Positions 38,011-50,100 of a stretch of 64,000 nt of DNA are shown piece after piece. The notes under the pieces are model-generated. The model saw nothing but the letters and a program-made list of their open reading frames with translations, was not told the DNA's origin and did no database searches. A program made the translations under genes and the position numbers. Origin of the DNA: Dendrobium chrysotoxum (taxonomy: Eukaryota; Streptophyta; Magnoliopsida; Asparagales; Orchidaceae); NCBI GenBank assembly GCA_019925795.1, contig CM034303.1, positions 4,712,001-4,776,000 on the forward strand, in the 5' to 3' direction. How positions within the stretch are numbered: the stretch's first letter is position 1; every line of letters begins with the position of its first letter.

Positions 38011-38827
38011 GTACTAAGGCTAAATTAACTTCAGAATAAATAAGATTCAAACGTTTACCCTTTTTAATGAGCTAGTTAGCATATTTTGGATAATCCTTCT
38101 TCACATGACTAGTCTTCTTATAAAAGAAATAAGTAATAACCGGATCTTGCTTCTGTTACACTTTAGGTTGTGAAGTCCCTTTATCTGTAGTTCTTTTAGC
38201 TTTATAATTCATTTTCCTTTTGGTAGCAAAATTATGAGAAGAAGCTAAGTTAGCATTTTCTATCTTTTCTTATTTTAATCTTTCTTCTTCTTGCACACAC
38301 TGAGCAATGAGCTCATTAAGAGTCTATTTTTCTTTTTAAGTATTGTAGCTTATCTTAAAAGGACTGAACTATGCAGGAATAGAGATCAAGACTAGATGCA
38401 CAAGAATGTCATCAGATAATTCTAACTTTAATGCTCTTAGTCTTGTAACAATATTAGATATTTCCATAATGTACTCCCTTATGTTCCCTTTGCCTTTATA
38501 CCGTATTGAAACAAGTTTTCTAAGAATAGTATTTATTTTGACCTTTTTAGAATCTGCGAAACGGTCTGCTATTTGGCTTAGGAACTTCTTAGCATTTTCC
38601 TCCTCAGGCATTGCACCCCTTATGTTATCTGAAATAGAATGCTTCATAATCACAAGACTCATGCGATTTGAACGCTCCCACTTTTTAAAATTTGCCCTTT
38701 GTTCAATAGTGCTTTCCGCAGTAAAGGCAGGAGGGCGTTTAGTCTGAATCGCATAGTCTAGATCCATACAACCAAAAATAATAGTAATGCGCTCTTTCCA
38801 TTTTTTAAAATTAAAGCAATTAAGCAC
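38011..38827 (-). pseudogene. gag: Copia gag, disrupted
   Basis: The frame 38827-38369 holds the copia gag (UBN2-type) domain: a start LNCFNFKKWKERITIIFG, then KKFLSQIADRF and NTILRKLVSIRYKGKGNIRE, ending in DDILVHLVLISIPA. Downstream, about 38145-38080, a zinc knuckle reads YFFYKKTSHVKKDYPKYAN. The family form is CxxC...H...C, so the Cys residues have mutated to Tyr. The first codon is uncertain. Confidence 0.8.
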
Positions 38828-39340
38828 TTGAATGTTATTTAAATTGATATATAATGAAAAAATATTAATTGAAAAAGAACAAAAAATTAACTCATAATTA
38901 ATAGCAGTATAAGGTGGGCCCTTTATAAAATACCTAACACAACATCATAATTCAGTCTTTGGATAACAATTATAATTTGTAAACGGCACTCTTAAAATTA
39001 TAGTTAATAAATATTGATAATAAATTCTGCCAATAATAAGCCTTTTTTTGAACCGACTTATTATATGCATGAATAATTCTAAATTTATCACATATTTATT
39101 ACTACATCTTTAGAGTCCGACCAAAAAATAATCTTCCTTTGGGCCGATTATTTTTACATAGACTTAATTAAATCTTTAGTATTATTCAATTAATTTAAAA
39201 ATTAAATAAATTGATCTAATAGAGATCACTTTGGTGACATATTATTTCAATTTAGTTTAATTTTAAAATAATGAATAATTATTTCAAATGAGAAATATTT
39301 AATTGATAAATATATTTTATCAATAAATAATTGATTTATT

Positions 39341-39592
39341 TATAAGTCATTAATTAATTTAATGACGTTATAAATACATAACTCATCATGTCATTAAGAA
39401 TATAAATATATTTAATTCAGAAGTTATAAGTCATTAATTAATTTAATGACATTATAAATACATGACTCCTCATGTCATTAAGAATATAAATATATTTAAT
39501 TCAAGAGTTATAAGTCATTAATTAATTTAATGATATTATAAATACATGACTCCTCATATTAGTAAGAATATAAATATATTTAATTCTTATAT
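39341..39592 (-). repeat. Three ~84-bp tandem repeats in copia 5' leader
   Basis: AAGTCATTAATTAATTTAAT begins at 39343, 39428 and 39512 (spacings 85 and 84 bp), with TAAGAATATAAATATATTTA closing each unit. They lie between the primer-binding site and gag on the minus strand, that is, in the untranslated leader. Confidence 0.85.
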
Positions 39593-39977
39593 GTAACCGA
39601 CAAATTAAAAAAATAATAGCAAAATAACTATTCTTTTTACTGCAAATTTATCAATAATGGTAACTTTTTGTATTCTCATACGAAAAAAAAACTAAATCTA
39701 TAAAAATGAACTCAATTGATGTCAAAAGTAGTGAAGAATCAATACTATTACGGTAATGTTGAACTTCACAATTTAATTGTCATCTCTCAATTTTTTTTAA
39801 GACAAAATAAAATAGATTTTGAAAAATTGCTTGCAAATATTTTTCATCAAAAAATCAAAATTTTTCTAAATGAAAAATTATTATCAAACGAATATTTTCT
39901 TTGATAAAAAAAACTCAAACAAATTAATAACATGCTTAGAGAAAATTATTTCTCGTTGATTCAAACATGAAAACCAG

Positions 39978-39989
39978 GCTCTGATACCA
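39978..39989 (-). other. Copia primer-binding site (initiator tRNA-Met)
   Basis: GCTCTGATACCA is the reverse complement of TGGTATCAGAGC and sits two bases inside the right LTR. Confidence 0.95.
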
Positions 39990-39991
39990 CT

Positions 39992-40458
39992 TGTTAGGAT
40001 TTAAAGGAGACAGAAAAATAATTTCATCGCCTCCAAAAGACATGTTGAATCATAGAGAAAAGAATTGGAAGCGTACCTGAATCCATTGAAATGTCGAATC
40101 AAGGTCTTCAATCTTCCACGTTTGAAGCAGCGTTCTCCGAGAGAGCTAGAGACCCCTTCTTTTCACTTAAGATGGGAAATGAGAACTTCACCGCTTAAAA
40201 TGGGGACCATGACCCTTTTATATTTCAAGTGTATTTATTTTTATTTCAGCCCATCATTAAAAATAAATAAATATTTGGCCTCTACATAAATAATTAATTC
40301 CATATAAATTTAAATGAGATGCCACATCAGTCAAATAATAATTTAATTATTAATTAGATCACGAATTCAATTGACTCAATTTTAGATAACGTCTAATGTA
40401 TAATACTTTATTTATATGTATAAATATATATAGGCCTACATATAGAAATTTCCCAACA
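39992..40458 (-). repeat. Copia 5' LTR (right, 467 bp)
   Basis: TGTTAGGATTT starts at 39992 and the LTR ends TTTCCCAACA at 40458, followed by AATCC. It is about 10 bp shorter than the left copy, with scattered substitutions. Confidence 0.95.
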
Positions 40459-40463
40459 AATCC

Positions 40464-41475
40464 CGCTTAAGTTCAGCTACTAAACAGCTCCGAAAGTTGC
40501 CGAGGAGCATGTTGAATTCTCCTTAGGCTTGTTGCTGATTTCAAGTACTTAAGGGGCCTGTTTGGATGCAGGATTTAGGCCGGATTTCGCAAATCCGACA
40601 TTTTGGCGGATTTAGCCGAAGAAGCGCACGAAAGTGAAGAAATATCATTACCTTCGCGACAAGCTCCCGTCGTGACTTCCTATCCGACAGCAACAACGTC
40701 GCCATCAGAGGCGTAGAAGCTTCACGTGAAGCAGGAAAGCAACGTCGTCAGAGGCGAAGAAGCTCAAAGCGAAACTTTCAGAACCCTACTTCACGCGACA
40801 CAGAACATCAACGTCGTCGGAGGTGGAGAAGCTTCACGTGACAGCGACGAAGAAATGGAAAAGCGGAAAAGCGACAGAAATGAAATATTGAAATAATTAA
40901 TTAGATAATTGAAAATATAAATAATTTACTAGATAATTAGGATGTAAATATTAATTAAAAATTAGTTAGCAATAAAATATTTTACTGATTACTTAGATAT
41001 TTATTAGTATAATAATAATTTAAAACTCATTAAAATAATACTTATAAAAATTAATGAAATAATTAGTAGTATAAATAATAATTAAATGATTATTTTTTAT
41101 ATAATAATTATGTAATTAATTATATAATTATCATTATTATTTGTGTTAAAATAATATCTAAATAAATAATTTGATATTAATCGCCCAGGATTTCAAAACA
41201 ACTCAACAAGTACAAATTCACTTGTAATAATTTATGTCAATCTAGATAATTCTTGTAATATAATAGGTTTGCACTTTAGACCCAAGCCTTATAAATAGAA
41301 ATAAAAAATTATGTTAAGATATATTGATTTAAATTATATCGAGATTGGCTTAATAATATTAAATTTGCTTTGAGATTAGTGTTGTATATGAAAATTTTGT
41401 ATTACATTAATCTCAAGATAAATTTAATGATATTTAAGCTTATTATGTATAGTTTGTATTAGGATATATTGATAT
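40464..41475. other. Gene-free stretch with GAAGCTTCACGTGA repeats
   Basis: GGCCTGTTTGGATGCAGGATTTAG at about 40557 resembles the sequence left of the copia insertion (33905) and one at 55065. At 40685-40850 a segment of the type AACGTCGTCAGAGGCGAAG followed by CTTCACGTGA recurs three times. The rest is AT-rich. No coding frame. Confidence 0.5.
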
Positions 41476-42177
41476 ATTACGTTAAGAGTAAAAGTTTAAA
41501 ATAGTCTTCATATTATTAATAAATGCTCAATTCAGTCTCAGAGTTTCATATTGCTCCAATTTAGTCTTTCAACTATTAAAAATTGAATTAATTTAATCTC
41601 AATGTCTAAAATAAGAGATAAAATTAACTCTAAAGTTAAATATGATGGACATTTTAGGTACAAGTAAATATAAGATTATATTGCTTATATTGCTCCATTT
41701 TATCATAGTACAAATTTAATCTACTACATAATAAGGATGAATAAATGGTGAAATTTTTTTATTTTTTTAAAGCAAAATCTAACAAAATAAAAATTACAAT
41801 TTTATATCATTTAAATATAATAAAAATGATAGCTTTCCTTCTTATCATATAATATAATTTTTATCATGTTAGATTTTATTTTTAAAAAATGAAAAAATTA
41901 TTATTTATTCACCTTTATTATGTAGTAAATTAAATATGTATTATGGCTTATTAAATGATAAAATTGAACAACATAAACAATATAATCTTATATTCACTAG
42001 TAGTACCTAAAATATCTTTGATATTTAACTTTGAAGTTATCTTTAACTCTTATTTTAGGCTTTGGGATTAAATTGACTCAATTTTTAATAGTTGAGAGGC
42101 TAAATTGGAGCAATATAAAACTCTAAGATTAAATTGAACATTTTTCAATAGTCAATCAACTTTACTCATTACATTAA
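41476..42177. mobile_element. Mutator-type long-inverted-repeat MITE (682 bp) with TSD
   Basis: The element 41486-42167 is almost entirely an inverted repeat. Its left half, with landmarks TATTGCTCCAATTTAGTC and AAGATTATATTGCTTATATT, is matched in reverse complement by the right half back to 42167, with arms of about 330 bp and little or no loop. It is flanked by ATTACGTTAA (41476-41485) and ATTACATTAA (42168-42177), a 10-bp target duplication with one mismatch, the length typical of Mutator elements. No coding frame. It shares the internal GTTGCTCCAATTTAGTC block with the element at 57004. Confidence 0.8.
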
Positions 42178-42614
42178 TCTCAAGATAAATTTTTCTCTTT
42201 CCCATTTATCTTGTTTATTAGTCATTCTTATTAGTTATATTCTGATATATCATTCACAACAAATTTAGGCTGAACATCCACTAAAGCGTGATGATTGTGG
42301 ACATGTCATGGATGAAAAACCAAGCCCTGAAATGATAAGATACAGACAGACCGATTGTAACGGAGAAGCAAGACTTCATTATTGGAAAACAGCTTGATCA
42401 ATCGGAGTAATGTCTCACAATGATGGTTCAAGGAGTTTTGAAGCATATCCAAAGAACCACTTTGCATGTAGAAATTCCAAATGATAGGTGATTATTCCTA
42501 ACTGCTATACCAACGCAATCAACTAGAGATAACCTATCTTTCATGATGAAATTTTAAAGCTAAAGTGTCTTCAAAATTGATAGAGAAAAACAGTAGTTTT
42601 CCACTGAAAGGAAA
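42178..42614 (-). other. 3' flank / 3' UTR of anthranilate synthase gene
   Basis: The region downstream of the stop codon. It should hold the 3' UTR, but I could not pick a polyadenylation signal with confidence. No other gene seen. Confidence 0.5.
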
Positions 42615-45600
42615 CTAATCATCCTTGTTCACAAAAGCTGACTCTGCTAGATCAATGGCGCGAGCAAGACCTGCCGCCTTATTCTCACACTCACGCTGCT
42701 CGTCATCTGGAACACTATCTGCCACTATGCCGGCACCCGCCTGGAGATGAGCCACCCATTCTTGCCGCCGGTCCATGTGCTTGTAGGAGTACATACTGTT
42801 GTAACGATCGCAAGTTGGAAAGACAATGGTCCTGAGAGCAAGTGCAATGTCCATCTCACCAGACAAAGATATGCCTCCAAACCCGCCACTGTATGGCCCT
42901 CTTCTTGTGACCTCCAGTTCGTCAATCAATTCCATGGCTCTTACCTGTTTCAAAATGGACATTAAGATTTTAAAATGAAGGCCAATCATATGGAAACCAA
43001 AGGTTTGACATCCATGCAATGAATAATAGTATCAAGTAGTCATTGATGAGTGCGACAAATTAGATTCATGTTGGATGGTCAGTTACAAGAATCATAAAAG
43101 AGGGTAAACCTTAGGAGCTCCACTGACTGTTCCTACTGGCAATGCAGCACGTAAAGCATCCCAGCATGTGAGATGATCAAGCAGCTCCCCAGTAACCTGC
43201 AGAGCTCAAGAAGAAAACTGGTGAGAAAATTGAATATTTAGTGCTTACGCTCAATCGTTGTAGCTATTTCAATGGAGTTAAACCTCAGTCAAATGAATCA
43301 AGTGAACATAAATGATGAAGTTGTACAACAAATGATAGAGCATAAAATGGTTGAACATAAAATGCAAGCTGAGTCCCCATTCCCCTACATTGAGTCAGCA
43401 AAGAAAGTAATTTATAACTGCAGCATTTACTAATTTTAAAAATGTGAAAAAGAGGGCAAATGGATCATAAACAAACAATGTGTACTCTCCCTAAACATCG
43501 TCCTATAGTAAATGTAAACTGTACTCTCTTCAAAAATTTTGTTCTAGCTTTACAATAAATCAGCTGTCATTCACCCTTTGTGACGAGCTAAAACGGTGGA
43601 AACCAGCATACAACCAACCCATAAAAATTTATGATCATTAATGAGTCATATCAGTGGAACATTACTGAAATGTTGCTTTCTTAGAACAGCGAGAGTCTAA
43701 CCGTGGAGCTAATGTGCATCACATGGGAGTATCTTTCGACATTCATAAGCTTCTCAACTGTGACACAACCTGGCTTTGAGACCTGCAGCAAAAACTTTAT
43801 TGCATGAGAGGATGAGAAAACAGCATACCTATCATGAGCACACTCATTGGATTAGTATTTTAATGTGGACAAATAGTTGCATCATTAGAACCACAACGAT
43901 TAGATAAAGATAAATTAATCAAAAAGAAATTGGATTTTAACAACAATCAGCAGTAGCATAAATTTGACAAGCTAATGATGACAAAGGTCTTATAAGACAG
44001 CCTAACAGTGGACAAATGATGAATGAAAGCAACATAAAATTCCATTATAATTGCAATAATATGAACCTTTCCAACATCGTTACGCCCTAAATCGACAAGC
44101 ATAATGTGTTCAGCACATTGCTTCTCATCACTTAGTAGTATCTTTTCAAGTTTCCTGTCTTCTTCGACTGTCTTGCCTCTTTTAATAGTCCCAGCAAGAG
44201 GTCGGCTCACGATCTTCTTCTGCTCACAAAAGGTATGCTGAGGTTATAACAGAGTATTTCTCAATATTCATAAGCGAAATTGAGTTTGAAGACTAACAAT
44301 CAAACCGTGTATTTGATTTTAGATCTACTCAAATAAAAACCTTTAGACTCTAAAGTTGACCTCTATAACTCAAAATTTTCATCAACTCCCTATCTAGTCT
44401 TATCAATAAGAAGAATATCATCAACAAAGAGTATACACCAAATGCCTAGTAAGGACGTCCATGACGAAAGCATAAAGATATGAGCTTAAAGCTTTAAATT
44501 TTCTTCTTTAATTTTATTATTATTTTTTTCATACTTTTCATTTTTATTATCTTTCTAGTTCTTTCTATGGGTGCCCTGCACAAACAACATACAACTAACA
44601 GATTATATAAGGATAAGCTTTACCTTCTTCATTCGAGTAAGAATTTCAGGGCTTGATGCTACTAAGATGGCACCCCTTGCCTAGATGATCAATAAACAAA
44701 AAGTTTGAAATTAGAATCAAAATCAAAGGAAAGATATATAAATATATATGCTTTGAAGTACAACCATTTCATAATGTAAACGGAAATAAGATAGATAAAA
44801 ATGGAAATTTTCAAAGAGGGCATACACACTCGCAAATAAGTCATATAGGGACTTGGATTCACTATTCTTAATGCACGATACACTTCAAATGGATCTGCAA
44901 ATGTAGACCTTTGAAACCGCTGACTCAAGACCACTTGGAAGATATCTCCTGCAAGAATGTGTTCTTTTGCCCTCGCAACAGCTTCCTTGTATGCTTCATT
45001 TGTCATGGATGACATTTTCAAGGAACTGCCAAATTGGCGAGTTTGCAATTTAACCGAACCAGAACTGAGCCTTGGTCTGAAAAAGAAAAGCAGAAGAAAG
45101 CTTTATAAGTGAAAAACATGAGTCCTGGCAAAAGAACTGGGAGGATACTGGTATAAGTTACTCACACAACTCTATTGTGTACCCGTGCTAGCAAATTCTC
45201 CAACTTGTTCTTCCCATCTTTATAAGCATCCTCAACGGACGAATATTGATCAATGTGAACCCAATGAATAACAAATGCTTTCTAAGGCAAGAAAACAATT
45301 AGTATAGCCTTACGAATCACAACCCAGAAATGCATCATTATTTGTTTTTAGCAGTTGTCATCATCACAACAACTCCTACATTCACCGTTATAAAAAATTC
45401 TTACCCAAATAAGGAAAAAAAACACTAACTAAAACAAATATCATACTTTTATTTAATTTACTAAACTTCTATGTAAATTACTTCCAAAGAACTCAATTCT
45501 ACGCAAATTATTAGCACTTGCTATTATAGCATATATATGGAACACGAACATCTGCCACTTGTTATTCAAACAATAACAAATATTATTTAATTTTTAGAAA

Positions 45601-47136
45601 TGAGAGAACCTCAGCAATGCATAGGAACTCGTACTTGTATAATGCTTCGTACCAGGCTTTTACCATTTCTAGATACACTTCTCTAAATTTTTAATTTTTA
45701 CACTTTCTAAAATTACCACCTACTTTTTGAATGTTGTTATACAAATTTTCAAATAAAATCTTGTCTTCTTTGTGTGTGAGCTGAATATCCGTGCAACGCT
45801 AAGACGTAAAATTACAATTCTATCGCCACATATATTCTAGCCCGCAACAAGTGAGAAGTTAAGAAGGATTTATTAAGATATCACCCTAAGTGATGCGTCA
45901 CAACTTGACCTGATTGCAGTGAAAAAGCTAAGGATTGGCAAGGTTGTCACCCTAAGTGACTCAATAAGAGTCAACTAAATCTATGATTGACACCGCCAAA
46001 TCATATATAAACTTCATGTTGTTTAAAAGAAAAGAAAAAAAATTTTCAAAGATTGTACGTTGATTCTATGAGTGACTTTGATAACATATAACTTTAACAC
46101 ATGTGAGACACATCATCTATGCATTCAATTAAAAGTAAAAAATGTTAACGGATTGTGTCCGACAAACGTGTCATGATTATAAATTTTAACTTTAAAAGTA
46201 TATTAAATAAAAAACTAATTTATTCTCTCTTTTATTTCAAAAATATATTTTTTAAATAACTTTTATTGTCAAATCATTTATTCTCTTTTATTTTCAAATA
46301 TTTTATTTGAATAACTTAATAGCTACTTAACACTCATTTTATTTTTCGTATTCTTCTCTATTTTTTATGATTTTTTAATAATATTTTTTTTCTTACAAAA
46401 AACTAATTTTTCTTCTTCAAGATAATAATTTATAACATCATATAATTATTTCTTCTTCAATTGAGTTTAAGGTATTAATAAATTTGAATATATGTCTTAT
46501 TTTATGAACAATTGAAATAAAATTATTATTATATGAATTCATTTCATGCTTATTTAATTTATGTAATTATTACATTTTTAAATTTTAAGATATAATATTA
46601 TAACACCGTGTTCATCGTATGTTTGTGTCCTATCTTTTTAATAACAAGCAATACTCGTGTCCATGTAGTATTGTGTTTATGTCTCTATGTCCATATCAAC
46701 TCATCATAGATTAAACATGAGATGAAAATTTTAAGGAAAGATGGAAATAATAACTCAAAAAACCTATTTAATGAGAGCTATAAAGAAAAAAAATATTTAG
46801 AAGAGTATAATGGATAAAATAATGAAAAATAGGATAAATTAATCCAAAAAAGTGAAGTGAAATTAGCTTGAAAGGATATGTAAAGTTAAAACATTAAGTC
46901 CATATGAGATATTTATTGAGATTTTAAAAAGTTAGGTTAGATTTATAGTGATTTGATTATCAAATCTTTTAAGAAAAATTTGACGACCAAAAAAATGTCA
47001 AATGATTAGATAAAATTCATTATGCTACGAATAATTAAGATTGATATTTTTTTTTAGAAAGAAAAAAAGAAGAATAAAAAAAGACGTCTAAGATATGCAA
47101 TAATAGAGGAATTAAACTTAAAATTATACAATGATA

Positions 47137-47173
<37 letters not shown>

Positions 47174-50100
47174 ATGAAGCATTGTTAGAAAAAAATGTGT
47201 CTAATTTGGGGTATCAATTTGATTTCATGCTAGGAAGACCATTAATAATCATGTTTAGATAATTAATGAAAATGTATACAGAGCGATGAAATGATAAGAT
47301 TTTTATTGATCTAAAATTTAAATGTATCATAAGAATTAATTTAGAGCACATTAAAGAAAAAGAATGTGTATCAAAGTTATGTTGAAGTTATTACAGATAT
47401 ATATGATGGAATATAAACAAGTATTGATACATCCTTGAAAAATTATCTTGATCGGGCATGAATCTCAAGGCAAAATCAAGTTGGAAACTTCCAAAATTAA
47501 AATCAGAACCATCCAAACACCGGTAGTGGTTGGCGAACTGGTGGAAGTCCGGCGGTGATCGACGGACAAGCGAAAGTCCGACGGTGGTCGGCAGACTTGC
47601 GGAAGTCCGATGATGGCCGGGAAGAACTCCGGCGATGGTCGGTGTACGGTCGAAAGTCCGGCGATGTTCGTGAAGAACTCCAGTGGTTGTCGGTGGATGG
47701 GCGGAAGTCCGACGATGGTCGGCGAACTAGCGGAAGTCCAGCGGTGATCGACGAACAGGCGAAAGTTTGGCGGTGGTCGGGAAGAACTCCGATGGTGGTC
47801 AACAAAAGTCCGGCGGTGGTCGACGAACAGATAGAACTCCGACAGTGATTGACAAATTAACGGTGGTCGGGAAGAACTCTGACGGTGGTCGGGAAGAACT
47901 CTGACGGTGGTCAACGAACATACAAAAGTCCGAGAGTGTTCGACGAACCGGCGGTGGTCGGGAAGAACTTCGATGGTGGTCGACAGAAGTTTGGCGGTGG
48001 TCGGGGGTAAGTCAGCTCCCAAATTCTTCCCTTCTCTTTTTTCTTCTTTTCCCTCTCTATGTGAAGAATGGGGGACTATTTATAATTTTTTGAGAGTGAC
48101 ATGACTTGTAAATACGGGACGGGTCAAGGTCAAGATGGGAGTGGTTTAAATGGATGGTCGATATTGATCCCTTTGATCATGGATCGTTTATTGGGCATTT
48201 AGATGTCTTAATGATATCAGAATTCGGTGATCTTGGGCTCGTTGGATTCGGGTCGGGTTTCGGGTCGGGTCCGGGTTCAATTTTCTGACCCGTTTAGCTA
48301 AACGGGTCGGGTTCGGGTTGACCCGTTTACATCCGGGTCAAGTCGGGTTCGACCCGAACCCGACCCGTCGACCCGAATTGACACCCCTAGGCATATATAA
48401 TTTTTGTTGGCAAGAGTCAAGATGAGTAGTTCATGCACGAACCTTTGATGGTGCATAAAATTTCCATTTAATGGGAAGAAAATGGATCGGAGATGTGAAT
48501 AACGAGACTATTATGTGACGAAAAGATTGAACATTATAGTAGGTTGGAAGACTTGCGCTTGAAGTGCAATAAGAAGTTGGGGCCTTATAATTAATGGGCC
48601 CTTACAAGGACTTTTGGTTAATGAATGTCAATTTGCTAATTAACCAGATCAGCTTACGCCCAATATGACCCACACAGTAATTTCATGCATGTCATACCAA
48701 TAAAATCATTCATAAGTTGGGATATACATGAGAGTGGCTCAAATAATCTCACATCAACAATGAACAAGAGGTTAGAGATCTAATATACTTATGGTGGTCC
48801 ATATCTACTGCTTATGTTTTAGAATTAATGATTGTCTAATCACTAATATGGTTGTCTAGCTGGAGGCCTAGTAATCCATCACTCCTCCCAACATTTAACA
48901 ATGTCATTTATATTATACCAAGAACATCTCTCTATAACACATCAACAATAAGATTCATAAAATAATGAAACTAAAATCTCTCTGTGGTTAGAGGAAGTAT
49001 ACCTTTTCAACATGATCGAACACAATCACCTCATTGTAGAGACCTAAATGAACATCTGGGAGATTTCTATCATCCTTTGGCGAACGAGAGAAAGGAAGTT
49101 TCTTCTTCTCTACATATCGCACTGTGTCATAGGAAAAATATCCTACCCATCCACCTGCAATGCAATCGTATATAAGCTTGTTGGATTCAAGTAAAAGGCT
49201 TCTTCATTTTTCTGGTGTTTGAATGGTATGTTCCTGCAAAGTTCGTTGCTAAAAATCTTTGAAGGAAGCACAGAAAATGAAAAAAATCCCCGAGAAATAA
49301 CTCAAATTGCCTGGAAAACTAGAAATTTCTCACTGAAGCATCTAAATTCCTGAAGGTTTGCTAGTTTGGTGACTTCCTATTTAATATGTACGTCTAGGTT
49401 TGAAAGGCCTGATGCTTCTTTTCCCTTCCTGCAGAAATGATCTTGGCTTACGAAATTCGCATATTAGTAAAGAGGGCCTACGCTCCAAATTATAAGGAAA
49501 CAAAAGAAAAAGAAAAGAAGATAATAATAACAATAATAATGTTTTGACGATAGATCTATGCAATCAAGCAATATAAATTCAGTTTAATGCTGCTTGAATT
49601 ATAAAAATTTAAGCTGATCAGTTTTATAGAAGTGAAATTTACTTTTAATATTTATAAACAACATCATCACGTAACCGGATTCAATTAGAGTACCAAATGG
49701 TGTCAAACCCAATCAAATTCTACCACAAAAAGACAAGTGAAGCTTTGACAGGCCAAGGTGCAAAAACTTGAAACATAAACACTCGTTAATTTCCAAGAAA
49801 GTGTAAGAAGACATTTTCCAATGAGTAGTTTCATACCACAAAATGTGTGAGGGAGATCATCAATGAGCAGTGGACTCCAACCCGCCATGATTGTTCGAGG
49901 AACTTCCATTGGGTCCTCCATTGTTTTCTCAGTCTTATAGCCTGCTTCATGATCCAATATAGACACCCTATTCTCCTTTGCCACAATCTCCATCGCTGGT
50001 TGAGCTCCCACTACACTGTAGCGACCCTAAACATCACAAAATAATAAAAAAGGCTAAGTAATTCTTTTTTTTTTCTTATTTTAAATTAACACAAAAAAAT

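Larger units (their letters stand above)
33934..40458 (-). mobile_element. Ty1/copia retrotransposon, complete structure, coding dead
   Basis: Two LTRs with TGTTAG...(C/T)AACA ends, a primer-binding site next to the right LTR and a purine-rich tract next to the left LTR place the element on the minus strand; total length is 6525 bp. A matching 5-bp target duplication AATCC flanks it, so this is one clean insertion. The order gag, protease, integrase, reverse transcriptase, RNase H (integrase before RT) makes it copia. Sampled LTR segments differ at roughly 8 percent by eye, and the coding part has many stops, so it is old and not autonomous. Confidence 0.95.

Noticed and set aside
47465..48022. 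185-codon repetitive frame in ASA intron 4
   Set aside because: Low-complexity translation of the G-rich minisatellite; similar frames are open on both strands.
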